Source: Acanthochromis polyacanthus (taxonomy: Eukaryota; Chordata; Actinopteri; Pomacentridae). From it: a DNA stretch of 64,000 nucleotides. Shown in pieces: positions 42,640 through 53,900 of the stretch. Location: positions 14,263,015 to 14,327,014 of the forward strand of contig NC_067118.1 in NCBI RefSeq assembly GCF_021347895.1, in the 5' to 3' direction. A model generated the notes under the pieces. It saw only the letters and a list, made by a program, of their open reading frames with translations, ran no database searches and was not told the DNA's origin. Numbering within the stretch: position 1 is the stretch's first letter; the number at the start of each line of letters is the position of its first letter. The translations under genes and the position numbers were made by a program.

Positions 42640-44415
42640 TCCAGGGAATGGGAGGCCTATCCCAAGGAGGATATCAGGAGGGCCTGTGCCTCTTTCAGAG
42701 GCTGTATCGAGGCCTTCATCATGGCTGATGGAGGACATATTGAATAAACATGTTCTTTTACGGTGGAAGCACTTACCCTTATCACTCATGGGGAGAGTAG
42801 CCACTATTAAAATGATGGTTTTACCTAAAGTTAACTATGTATTCTCAATGATACCATCCAAACCATCCTCCTGTTGGTTTAAATCACTGGACTCATATAT
42901 ATCCAAATTTCTTTGGAAAAACAAACCATCACGTATCAGTTTAAAGACTCTACAACAGACTAAAGATAGAGGTGGACTGGATTTACCTAACTTCAGTCTC
43001 TACTTCCTAGCTAGTAAGTTACTAGGTTAATGGCTAAAACCTAGTAATGTAGATGAGTTATGGTTAGATGTAGAGCAAGCAATATGTGAGGACATAGCCA
43101 TTTCTGACTTGCCATTTATCAGCACAACTATTAAATCTCATCAGTGTTTCAAAAGCATTAATATCAGCTCCTCTTTAATGGCTTGGTGGGAATTTCTAAA
43201 ATTAAGTAAGTCTTCAGTCATTCCATGTAAACTTACTCCAATCTGGAATAACCCTGACATTCTACAAAATAAAAAGATGATACATTTCACTCACTGGAGA
43301 AATCAAGGGATAAAACAGTTACGGTTCTGTGGCCCGGTGTCCCCTGGCCTCTCGGGGGTGCCCTCATGGGGCACTATGGGTGGGTGAGTGAGTTAAATGA
43401 TTATGGATGTTATGGGGGGATGGGGGGGTTGGGGGGGTTGGGGGGATGTAGGGGGTGGGGTGGGGTAGGGGGGATGGGGGGGATGCCCTGGATCCTTGGC
43501 TGCGGTGGAGGCGCCGGCCCATGCCGGGTGGCCGTCTGGGGTGGCTGGTTCCCCTGGCGATGTTGACCCTCTGCCTGGGGGGGCGGGGGTTGCCTCTTGG
43601 ATGCCTGGGGCCCGGGGTCCTGTGCTGGGTCCGCCCTGGGCCTCTGGCCCCTGGCGGGGTCGGCGGCTGCCAGTCTTGGTTACCTGGGACCCGGCCCCGC
43701 TAGGCGCTGGGGATCCTGGCCGGGTTCTCCCTCTGCCCCCTTCCAGGCCGATCCGTGGTCGTCTTCGTGGTTTGGTGGCTCGGATCTCTACTCTGGGATT
43801 GCTGCCGGCTCGCCTGGGTCTTGTGGGCTCTCGGGCCCGCTTCTGGCCTTCACGGAGGTCAGAGGTCATAGTTGCATGATCACAGTCACAATTGCACAGT
43901 ACTCTGCATGTGGACATAGCAACCATGTTGTCTTGTAGGATGTTAAGTTTGTCCTGGTGCCAGAATATCAAAAGACATGTTTCCTCAGTTTGTTTGCTTC
44001 ACATAGATGATCTGAATAATTACTAACTGTGTTTCCTAACAAAACCCGTAGGATGCGTTCCGGTGTGTCTATGTTAAGGTGTACTAGCTTGTTGTCTGTT
44101 GTGTCGGTTTCAATTGAAAGATAATTGTATTCTTGCACCCTTCCTCTTCTCTTCACTATCCCCCCTTGTTGTTGTTTTATTTTTTCTTTCTCCTTGTTTC
44201 TTTCTTTCTGCCTTTCCCCTGTCAGGTCCGGCAAACTTATGTATATTTAACTAATCAACAAGTATTCAAACTAAATAAATCACTGTACAGTATCAAGGGG
44301 AGTCTTATACTTATAAACTCCCCTTGGAAAAGCAAACTTGTATGGCACAATGCAGCAGCCAGATCCCCATTCTGCCTGCTCTGTTGCCGGACAGGACAAA
44401 AAAAAAAAAAAAGAA
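42640..44415 (+). mobile_element. 5'-truncated L1-type LINE with G-rich 3' UTR
   Basis: 42690–43330 encodes the end of an L1-like ORF2: WKHLPLSLMGRVATIKMMVL, PKVNYVFSMIP, SYISKFLWKNKPSRISL and then GGLDLPNFSLYFLASKLLG. A TAA and frame slips occur near 43027. From 43330 to 43860 is a very GC-rich 3' UTR with a G-run block. A pyrimidine-rich stretch follows, with TTTCTTTCTGCCTTTCCCCT and GTCAGGTCCGGCAAA near 44200–44235. The element ends in an A-run at 44397–44413. This layout fits fish L1 elements truncated on insertion. The long antisense and sense frames in the GC-rich part are not genes. Confidence 0.75.
43408..43485 (+). repeat. G-run tract, G-quadruplex-prone
   Basis: More than ten runs of 4–7 G separated by one to four bases (for example GGGGGGGTTGGGGGGGTTGG) lie in the L1 3' UTR. 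Confidence 0.85.
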
Positions 44416-44605
44416 TAAACATGTTCTGAAAGCTATAAATTTGTGTTCTTCAAGAAATCAGTTCAAAATTCCAAAGAATTAAAAAGTTATACCCATTTAT
44501 AGTTGTTTTTACCTGACAGAACATTTTTGCTTCCCCACCCTGTACCCCCCAACTAAGGCAAAGCATTTTTGGCTGACAAAAAGAGACAGACATAAAATAC
44601 AGCAC

Positions 44606-45370
44606 TACAGGGAGTCAAATTCGGCCCGGGACTTTTTGGACCAGACCAGCCCATCTGTGCAATCGAGCCCCCACCCCCACCCCCACCCCCGACCTCTTCA
44701 ACAGAGTCTTGGTTGGCACTATTATGACATAACACAACAAACCTTTGAAATTGTACACTGTATTTAATAATCACTCACATACAGTATACTGCTGAAGTGG
44801 AATCACTGTGACGCAAATGCACACATACACTACAACTTCAAAACAATTTTGAAAATTACAATATATTACAGTTTTATCGATAATTACTAATTACACAAAG
44901 AAGTAACCAAAGTAACAATGTTGATGTAGTAAATGTACCACTCTTCCAATCCACACTAGGGCCTTGTCAAAGCCATCATGTCACGTCACGATACAACACA
45001 CAAACACGCAAGAAGAAACACATTGCAAAGATGCGCTCAGAGGAAAGGGAAGAAAAGCTCTCGAAGTGTTGGCCGGACAGAGTAAAACAATAACAGAAAT
45101 GTTTGCTGTAGCCGCTGCCGGTCCATCACAGACACAGGGGCCACAAATTCCACTGTCACGACGCTTCAAGAGCTTTTCTTCTCTTTTCTCTGAGCTTTTA
45201 ACCCCCTCCTTTACATTTTTTGACCTTCTTCTGCTCCACCTGCCTGGCTGGGCTTTACTGCACACACCGCGATATCAAGTCTAAACTCTACTCAGCCCAG
45301 AGCTGTCACCTGAGGGCGGGGCTGAGCATGCGTGTGGTGTGACGCATGTGGGCCTGCTTGCTTGTACCAA
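44606..45370. mobile_element. Rearranged hAT relative of 8695–13375 with a fold-back
   Basis: 44606–44700 repeats the hAT subterminal block (GGAGTCAAATTCGGCCCGGG ... GACCTCTTCAACAGAGTC) seen inverted at 13273–13375, but lacks the outermost CAGGGCCGGATT. At 45040–45150 the transposase start recurs (KTITEMFAVAAAG). Immediately after, 45158–45350 is an inverted copy of the sequence upstream of that start in the other copy (11500–11690). The two halves therefore face each other. Confidence 0.6.
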
Positions 45371-45476
45371 CTACCCCTGACTGCAGTTTGGGGCGTGGCT
45401 CAATGCATAGTGCAGTTGAACCTCAACGTGGGCGGAGTTAAACGATTAACTCCACCCGCATGGCGCAGTTGAACCG

Positions 45477-45905
45477 CAGAAGAAGAAGAAGATTGTATTA
45501 GAGAAGAAGAACAAGAAGTTTGCAAAATGGAAGTAAGCACGCTTATATTTTGTTTAAACGTGCTGTTTTAACGTGCTTTAACGTTGCTGTTTTGCTATTT
45601 TGTGACAGACAAGGAAGGAAGTGATATTATTTTATCTCCAGTTGCATTATCTCCTTGTATTAGTTTTAGACTTATGTCAGACTTATTTATTTTATTATCA
45701 TCTGCCGGCAATTTGTTAAAAGTTTTGCTTTTTTGGTGAAGTTTGAGCATTTCATATTCAGTTATTGATATCTTTTTACAGGACAATGCAGCCATTCTAC
45801 AGTGGGTTCTGCTTCCAGTATTTGTACCTGGACACTGGATACTTTGTGTAAATACATTTATATCTTCCTCTATTATTACCTTACACAATAAAGTTGCTCA
45901 TTGCT
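45477..45905 (+). other. Possible two-exon mini-gene with Ulp1-like residues, likely transposon-derived
   Basis: After a GAAGAA repeat, ATGGAA at 45528 is followed by a donor-like GTAAGC. At 45781 an acceptor (ctttttacag) opens a phase-0 frame reading DNAAILQWVLLPVFVPGHWI and then LC. The PVFVPGHWIL block resembles the region around the catalytic His of Ulp1-type (C48) proteases carried by some transposons. An AATAAA lies at 45887. No catalytic Cys region is present, so this is a remnant at best. Confidence 0.3.
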
Positions 45906-46494
45906 GATTTAATTTTTTTGGTCTAAGAATTGCATGACAGCTTTGCTAGTATTTCTGTAACATTCCATAACTTTGTGTCTGGTTATATTTGAACACATTT
46001 AACAGATACTGAGGCCAGAGGCTAGGGAGATTTTCTTTCTAGATCCCCTCTGTGGCAGCGGCTGGAGAGATGAGAGTAGAGTCCATCGATTCAGGTTTTT
46101 AGGGCACCTTCCAAGATCCTGCCTGGACAGTGGTAGTTCTGTTTTAAACCACTTGTCCTTTGTTTGTTTAATAAATGGTTCTGTTTTTATTTGAATGTAA
46201 ATATCCCCTGCATTAAGATGTTCCAAACAAACAAAAACAAACAACAAAAGTGAGTGTTTGCGAGGGATAGAAGTAATTGTTACATTATTCTTATTTATTG
46301 TTATTACATTATTCTATGCAGATGGAAACAGAACCATATATTTTGTTTGAGTGGGGCAGTTCTGTTTAAGCCCATTACTAAAACGTTTGATTTGAAGTTC
46401 CAGCCTCTTCCTTATTCACTTTCAACTTTGTTCCAAGTGTTGCTTTAAAATGGTTTATTGTACTTTTATTTACTTCCACTTACTCTTTGACCAG

Positions 46495-48978
46495 GCACAT
46501 TGCTCACAGCCTATCTCCTGGCCCTTGGAGGCAGCTTGGATGATGTTCAGGTGAGACATTACTACATTGCATTTGCTAACATTTGCTATTTTCTTGCCAT
46601 TCTTTTATTAAAATACTACTTTCACAGCCAAGGGCCTAACACTGCAAAGATGCTCCAACAACTGTGGCGTGTTTGTTTTGATGGTAAGAACTACTCAGTA
46701 TGTTATATCGTAGTGTCTACAGATACGGACCCGTACCGTAGCCCGTGGCCTACGGATACGGCACTTTCCCTTATCATAAATATTAATGAGACGGACATGA
46801 ATATTAATGAGTCGGCTGATGAACGCGCTTTGTGATTGGCTGGTAAACCGACGTACATAAATATTAATGAGCCGGCTTGATAATCCGAGTGATGAAGGCG
46901 CTTCCGTGATTCGAGGTGAATCTGCGTGCTGAGCCTGTCATGTCAGTCATCTGCTGTTCTCTTTTCTATCATGCATAATGTCTTATAAATATAATTATCT
47001 GACTTTTTCACGGACAGCGATTTGGGGGTTGAAATCAGCACTACTATTAAAAATAGCAAAACTTTTTATTCACGTGACCCTGTTCTAATAAAGCACAAAC
47101 AGCAAACAAAACAAATGGCAGAACTAACAGCCAGCAAACGAAAAGTATTTTTTTACCTTCAAAAGTAGCGACAGACTATTACATATTAACAACCTGAACA
47201 AAACCCTGACGTATTTTCTACGTCTGTCAACACAGACACTGCACATCAGTCACTTTAATGTTAGCGGACTCTGTTGAATGGCTAATTTACATCACCACAA
47301 ACAAATCTCACAATATCACAGTAAATCGAGTTTGTGGTTTTTTTAATTCATGCCGAATTAAAGAGCTGCTCCTCACCATTCACGAGTGTTTGTTTCATAT
47401 TCGACATCCTTAACTTTATCTTGTAAATTAGCGTCCGAAATTAAATGGGAACATTTGCAATGGAGTTCGTCAGCCGCTTCCACCACTGAACGCGGTAAAC
47501 TAATTAATAGGAACTGGACTTCAAACAATTTAGACACGGCGTCTAAAAGCGTAAAAACTGCAATGTCTAAAGTGTGAGAGGAGACGGTGTATTTTTGGTT
47601 AAATTATACAATGTTCGCCATCAAAGTCATTCATATAAACTGCCTGTAATGTGCAGCAAATAGTAGTTAACCGGCGCCAGCTCTTCAGTGACCTTCACGG
47701 GTCCGTACCTCTAGTACAGATGCTACGGGTACGGGTCCGTACCTGTAGCATCAACCATGTTATATCGATGATATCTATAAAATGTTTTTTCTGCATTTAA
47801 AACACACTCTTTGTATTGAAAAATTGTATCCTGACAGAATATGCATCATATTATATTAACCAGTATCTCTTGAATTACAGTATGCTCTGTACATTGTAAT
47901 GGGGGCCAGTTGCGATTTCAGTGAGGTATGTGCAAATGCTTGACTGTAGCGATGAAGGTATTACTTTTCGAAACATATTTTAATCTTCTGCATTTCCTTC
48001 TTCACAGGAAAACATGCTGCAAATTCGAAGATGGTGGTGTCTTGTTCTGCTGCAGAACTTCCCCATGCCGTAAGCGCCCTCAGTATCACACTTTTAAACC
48101 AGATTCTTTTAAATCACGTTTTACTGTATTCACTGTCATCTGACCTGCATGAATGTTTTCATTGTGAATGTGTGTTGTCATTAAATCACCAAGATCTGAA
48201 GAAGAGAGATTGCAGCAAAGAAAAAGGCAACGAGAGCAGAAAAAACTACAGGTGAGAGGTCATGTGATAAATTAGTATATAGTGAAACTATTGCTTGAAG
48301 ACTGATCCCCGCCACTTATTTCAGGATGTGGCTGAAGTCCACCTGAAAAAGTTTAGGCTTTTGGAATCTGCCACTGAAGCACCAGGTATTGTTCCAGCCA
48401 GCATTGTCTCACACATATCCATCGAGGTTGGTGAGGTTTGATGTCATAGAGCAGTCATTATTTCTTTGTCAATCATCAAAACAGTGTACTTAAAATCCAC
48501 CACTTAAATTTTGCATTGTCATTGTGCCTGTAGACACCACAATCTGTTTCCTTTCTAGATGAGGCTGAGAACCTGCCAGAACTGGGAACAGGAAATGGGG
48601 CATATTGCCTGAGATGGGTAGTCTCATTTCAGTGTTTTCTGCAATCTCTAAGCCTTTACTTAAATAACTGTTTTCTTTATTTTTGTTTAGGAGAATCCTT
48701 TGGTCAGGGATCCAATGGCGGCAGCCCGGTGGTGTGGGACCAGAACTTTCAAGGGAAAAATTTTCCTTCCCCAAGTTGTCACCATGGCCAAGGAGGAACG
48801 CGTGAGGGCAGTGGAACTCCTGTGTGTCTGTGATGGCCAGGAAGAAGAGGAGACCGCTGATCTCAGAGAACCGTTCCTTTTTCTTTTTAGTCTGCAGGAA
48901 GACTATGAGACATTCTGTCAAGAAATTATTGACTGGAGAAACATGAAGGTGTTTTGTGCTTTTGACAAAAAAGAATAA
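46495..48978 (+). CDS. Unrecognised protein-coding gene, seven 3' exons
   Basis: Exons 46495–46550, 47881–47925, 48008–48069, 48194–48251, 48325–48385, 48559–48617 and 48691–48978 have AG/GT borders and join without a stop. They give 209 residues ending at TAA 48976–48978, which overlaps an AATAAA (48975). Visible features are a hydrophobic start (TLLTAYLLALGGSLDDVQ, YALYIVMGASCDFSE), an Arg-Trp patch (LQIRRWWCLVLLQNFPMP), and a strongly charged helix (SEEERLQQRKRQREQKKLQ). An acidic linker follows. The 95-residue end contains RDPMAAARWCGTRTFKGKIF, KEERVRAVELLCVCDG and EDYETFCQEIIDWRNMK. I know no family with this layout. The first exon needs one upstream base, so the gene begins further left, perhaps with the exons at 38886–40313. 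A Mutator-like element fills its first listed intron. Confidence 0.7.
46711..47756. mobile_element. Mutator-like miniature element, copy 2, with 11-bp duplication
   Basis: The 11-mer ATGTTATATCG occurs directly at both borders (46700–46710 and 47757–47767). The ends are inverted and rich in TACGGACCCGTACC, with a third such block at 47698–47709. A 9–11-bp target duplication is typical of the Mutator superfamily. The interior is the inverse of 6213–7411. There is no transposase frame. It lies in an intron of the unrecognised gene. Confidence 0.7.
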
Positions 48979-49310
48979 AGTTGTGTTCAACGGTGCTGAA
49001 GCTTAATTCATTACATCCGACCCCTACAAATGTACATGGTTCATGAGTTGTACAGACTCTGATATATTATGTCTGGCATAATCATCTACAGAAAGTCTCT
49101 ATATAGAGATCAGAGATTATGTTTTTGTTTCAGTTATGTAGAATGAAGGCCAAGCTAAGAGCCCTCTTTGATTTGAGGAAAGACATGTAACATAGACTGT
49201 CAGTTCAGCCATATATCCTTGAGTGGATTAGTGACATTTTAAGAAAGTCGTTAGTGCAAAGTTGAGGAAATCTGTGTTATCAACCAGGAATAACCATGCA
49301 TGTTCAGGTA
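48979..49310. other. Intergenic, no feature
   Basis: Directly downstream of the poly(A) signal of the unrecognised gene; nothing else is seen before the Tc1 remnant. Confidence 0.4.
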
Positions 49311-49975
49311 TCAGTATCTCATTTGTTTTGTTGTGCATTTTCTGTTTTCAAGACATATTGCTTTAAGTTTTCTGTCTTGATACTTTGATGTCTTCCTTGG
49401 TCTTCCAGTATGCTTTGCCTTTAACAACCTTCCCATGTTGTTTGTACTTTGTCCAGATTTTAGACACAGCTGACTGTGAACAACCAACATCTTTTGCAAT
49501 ATTTCGTGATGATTGACCTTCTTTGAGAAGCTTCATAATCCTCTCCTTTGTTTCAAAGGACATCTCTCATGTTGGAGCCATAATTCATGTCAATCCACTT
49601 GGTGCAACAGCGCTCCAAGGTGTGATCACTCCTTTTAAACCACAGACTAACTAGCAGATTTAATCTGATGCGGGGGCTAGTTTTGGGAATGAGAATTTAT
49701 GAGGTGATTCCATAATTTTTTCCTCAGAATTGAGTGATTCCATATTTTTTTCCCTGTGCTTGGTCTAAAAAAGTAATTGTTACTGAGTACTGCAATTTTT
49801 CCTCTTGATATCTTTTAGTGTTTCTTACAGCCAGAAAGTTGCAAAATAAAATGACTTTAGTTTTTTGTCACGTTTGTGATCTGCTTTTTTCTACAAAATT
49901 AAACAACTGAACGAACGTCCTCCGAGACTGGTGATTCCATAATTTTTGCCAGGGGTTGTATATGTTGTATTCGTG
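49311..49975 (-). mobile_element. Tc1-like remnant, N-terminal transposase only
   Basis: The minus strand from 49563 encodes MSFETKERIMKLLKEGQSSR, a helix-turn-helix with VGCSQSAVSKIWTKYKQHGK. After a frameshift near 49390 it continues KAICLENRKCTTKQ. The DDE part is gone. The right inverted repeat runs to about 49970, with TGATTCCATAATTTTTGCCA and GGGGTTGTAT next to TA. Confidence 0.8.
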
Positions 49976-50926
49976 GGATTTGATACTACAAGAAAAATAT
50001 TTTCCCAAAGAACTACTTTTTGGCTCCAGACCTGATCCTGATATAAAGAGTAATGCTGATATAAAATTAATCATGACAGTAAATCACATAAGATGCTAGG
50101 TGATACATACAAAAGTGTTCTTTCCTTAATAAGAAGAATAACGATACAATTCAGCTTAATGTACAATCATTAAATGGTTTCTCGGCCAGCATTTAGAAGC
50201 TGTATTGCCGTTTGTGAATGTGCTATATAGTCTCCGCCACCAGATGGTGACAAAAAATGAGTGAAGCTCAATGTGGGCGGATAAATAAATAAATCCATGA
50301 AAATTAACCAGTGGTTCAACAGAATTTTAAAAACTAAACTCTTTCGTCTAAATTCTTCCATAAACTGGGTTTATGGTAATAAAATGGAATGATCTACTTG
50401 ATATGAAATTCAGTTTATGAATTTTCATTCATATTTTGTTGAAGACTTATTGAATAAATATATTTTATAAAAGATTTTTGAATTGTTGCTAGTTTTTAAT
50501 GTTTGTTTTTTTTTTTTTTAAATCTCACATACCCCCTGGCATACCTTCAAGTACCCCCAGGGGTACTCGTACCCCCATTTGAGAACCACTGCTTTAACTA
50601 TACAGGTATATTTTTTATTATCATTCTTCCCAGATTAACTACTTGCCTCCTGCAAGATAGACCTGAACCCCGCACCTGTATTATCTGAATCTGTCAATCA
50701 TTAACGTCTTTATTGAGACAGGAATTGCTCAGGTCAATGCGGAAGCAGCAACAGGAGAAAGACCTATGGAAACCTTTACAAACACTACAACCGTGCTGTT
50801 AAAACATTAGTTTGGTGCCGTGTTGGTTTAGTTGGCTGTGGATCAAAAGCAGTGGCTCATTCTGATACATTTGCTTCTTTCTATGTATTTGTTGTGGATA
50901 AAGTGGAGAACTGCATCGTATAGAGA
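49976..50926. other. Upstream region of the slc51a-like gene
   Basis: Contains an ATAAATAAATAAAT stretch near 50280 and a poly(T) run at 50507–50519 followed by ACCCCCAGGGGTACTCGTAC and TGAGAACCACTGC, a repeat-like block. 50700–50926 probably includes the 5' UTR. No TATA box stands out. Confidence 0.35.
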
Positions 50927-53900
50927 ATGAGCAGAGTAGCCAACTGTAGCTGGATTGGGCCTGAGATCCCTCTGTCTTCACAATTCTTTAATGGTAAGTA
51001 AAGGTCGCAGCTGACTCATTCACTTATTAAGATGACAGTAAAAAAAAAAAGGAGGAATTCTGTAGGAATGATAAGGAATAATCTCAATTTTAACTCTACT
51101 TGTCTTTAGCCTTGGCATATTGTGATTTTCTGTTAGATGGATAAAATAATTGAAGATCTCAAAATTTCATTTTAACACTGTTAAATGATAACTATATATC
51201 ACACCATGCCACAACTTTCTGACAGTGTGTATTGTATAGTTTGTTATGTTGATATTTAGAACTCACAGGGAATTAGCTTTCAGAAATACCACAAAAAATG
51301 TCAGTGTTTAATTTAGCAATTTTAGCACACAATGAACCAGACTGATTTTCAGGTATCTGCATCTGAGATTGTGAATACAGTATGCAATATTAGTGTTGCT
51401 AAAATCAAAGCAATGTATGATGTACCTCGTCTTATTCAGTTTTGTTTTTTTTTAAATAAATGTTGACCATCAATTTTTCAAAAAAAAGAGAGAGAGAGAG
51501 ATACTGGAAAGTTAATTACTGCAAAGCAACATAGAGGCACAATGGAAATTTCATTTTACAGTGGGAGAATGAGATCTGGTCACCCTGAAATCTATAGCAT
51601 ATGATTTATAACATTTACATACTCCTTAGGCCATTCTGTGATCACACAGTTCTCTATGGATGGAGATATTGTCATCCTGGAAGAGACCACTAGTATTTTG
51701 TATGATAAAACAGTTTTGTAATGACTTCCAAATCAGCATTCCCTGTCATCCAGTCATGGACGAAAGTATTGGCACCCCTCGAATTTTTTCAGAAAATACG
51801 CCATTTCTCCCAGAAATTGTTGCAATTACAAATGTTTTGGTATATACATGTTTATTTCCTTGATGTGCATTGGAAAAACACAGAAAAGCAGGAAAAAAAG
51901 CCAAAATTGACACAGTCCTTAGACACTTCTCGGGTCTTCTTTCGCTTCTCCATGCTTGGTGTGAAACATATAAGCACACAATACAAAGGTTGAGTAAAAT
52001 TTTATACATTCTAACTGGCTTCAGGTACGATTTCTATATTGCCAGCACCTGTTACTTGCCACAGGTGAGTGTAAACGAGCATCACATTCTTTTTTTTTTA
52101 AACACTCTTTATTGGGTTTTTTTTTTTTGCATTATTATATACAGTCCAGCCCAAAATACAAATATTAAGAATAACATCTGGACCTTGAAATTGAAAAGTA
52201 AAGAAGTACCTCTTTCTATATTAAACCAAAAATTAAACAAAACAAAGAACAAAACAAAAAACAAGAGCGGAACAAAAGGGTGAATGAGATGATAATTACA
52301 AATTAAGTTGGCATGACAAATGTATATTTGTATTTAATTGCTGCCTTCTCGGTACAGATTGTAAAAAGGTGACCACACTTTCCAAAACTTACGAACATCA
52401 CATTCTTGAAATAAAATGAATCACCCACAGTTTTTTAAAGGTGACAACAATTTTGTCCGACCCATTTTTTGAGTTTTGTGTAATATGTCAATTTTGCCTT
52501 TTTTTCTTCTGCTTTTTTGTGTTTTTCCAATGCACATCAAGGAAATAAACACATGTATACCAAAAACATCTGTAACTGCAACAATTTCTGGGAGAAATGA
52601 TGCATTTTCTGGAAAAATTCCAGGGGTGCCAATACTTTCGTCAATGACTGTATGCCAGCAAAAAGCGGCAAATAACTTAACAGGGCAACTGGATCCCCTC
52701 ATTGTTCTACTCAAGGGTTCAGGCCTGTACTATTCCCTTGGTGGAAACTGCACATGCAGTTCCACGCTTGTGGAGAACATACTGAAGGACTCATCTGTCC
52801 ATTTCACAGTTTTTCCTATCTCTGTAGGGTAGTGTAGTGTCTACAGTCTTTTTAGAAATTAACTGGTAATGAGGGTTTATGCATTGCTGCTACACTGCAT
52901 TATCTCTTGTTCTGTTCTTGCTGGTAGTCTGATTCTGTTTTGACAGACAAGTTGCTCTTCTGTGTTTCCTAACATATCACACTAGTGCACTAGTATCACA
53001 GTTATCACGTGTGTGCTGTTGACCACAGTCTGTCCCTGTTTACTGAAGATCTAAATACAGATTTAGTCACTGTTCCTGCCAAAACACTAGCTAGTGTAAC
53101 AGCCTTTGTGACTGATGCAGCTGTCATCTGTGCACTGACAATGAACTCTCTTTGAAAGTTCCCTGGATCTTTTCTCTTGATATCTTGATACAAAGTCAGA
53201 AACAACTGGGCCTGTTCATCAGTTTTGTACATCCCAGAGAGCATGGTTGGATGTTCAATACCTAATTGTGCCTTGCAGCCCGCCTATGTGGAAGTACATC
53301 CATTTGTTGCGTTTCTGCACTTGTTAATCCAATTTTTTCTTTAAACCTGTATTATGATTATATTAGCATGGTAGAATCCCATTTGAAATGTGATCAAAGG
53401 CAAATACTTTGTATTATATAAGTTTATTTTTGTATATTTTTTATCATGTGTAAAGCCTACTGTAAAAAGGGTGAATATCTATCAAGATAACTTGATTAAA
53501 TGCAGAAAAGAATTTGAGAAGTTGCAAATGGTCTGGATGGGTGAGACAATAACAGCGGTACAAATTGATATGTCAGTTTACGAACAAAGCTCTGACCACT
53601 ACTTCTAAGTCAAAAATGTCACTGACTTCTGATGATGCAGAACAAAACACTGACCTGCCAAAAGCAATTTGGTTTACATGAAAATTATGTCAGGCTGAGT
53701 AAATAAAACAAAAGTAGATGTTCAGTTTAATTGCTAGTTTTGGTAATAGTTTTTGTGTATGGAAAAAGGAGGTACTTCTGATGAAAACTGCTGCACTTCA
53801 TGTGTTGCTTTTCTCCCAGTCACCAGTGAGTTTAAACATTTCTGACGCTAATGTTGGAATTTTTTTCTAATTTTAGGCATAGTAGAAGTGTCAGCTCAGT

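Noticed and set aside
43393..43971. 192-codon Pro/Arg-rich frame on the minus strand and overlapping + frames
   Set aside because: It lies in the GC-rich 3' UTR of an L1 element; the composition explains the open frames and no motif is seen.
48691..48844. Alternative frame of the last exon (Gly/Ser-rich, ending CL then TGA)
   Set aside because: It does not join in phase with the preceding exon, while the chosen frame stays open for 96 codons to a stop at a poly(A) signal.
48490..48990. 166-codon minus-strand frame
   Set aside because: It is antisense to the last two exons of a phase-consistent + strand gene and shows no motif of its own.
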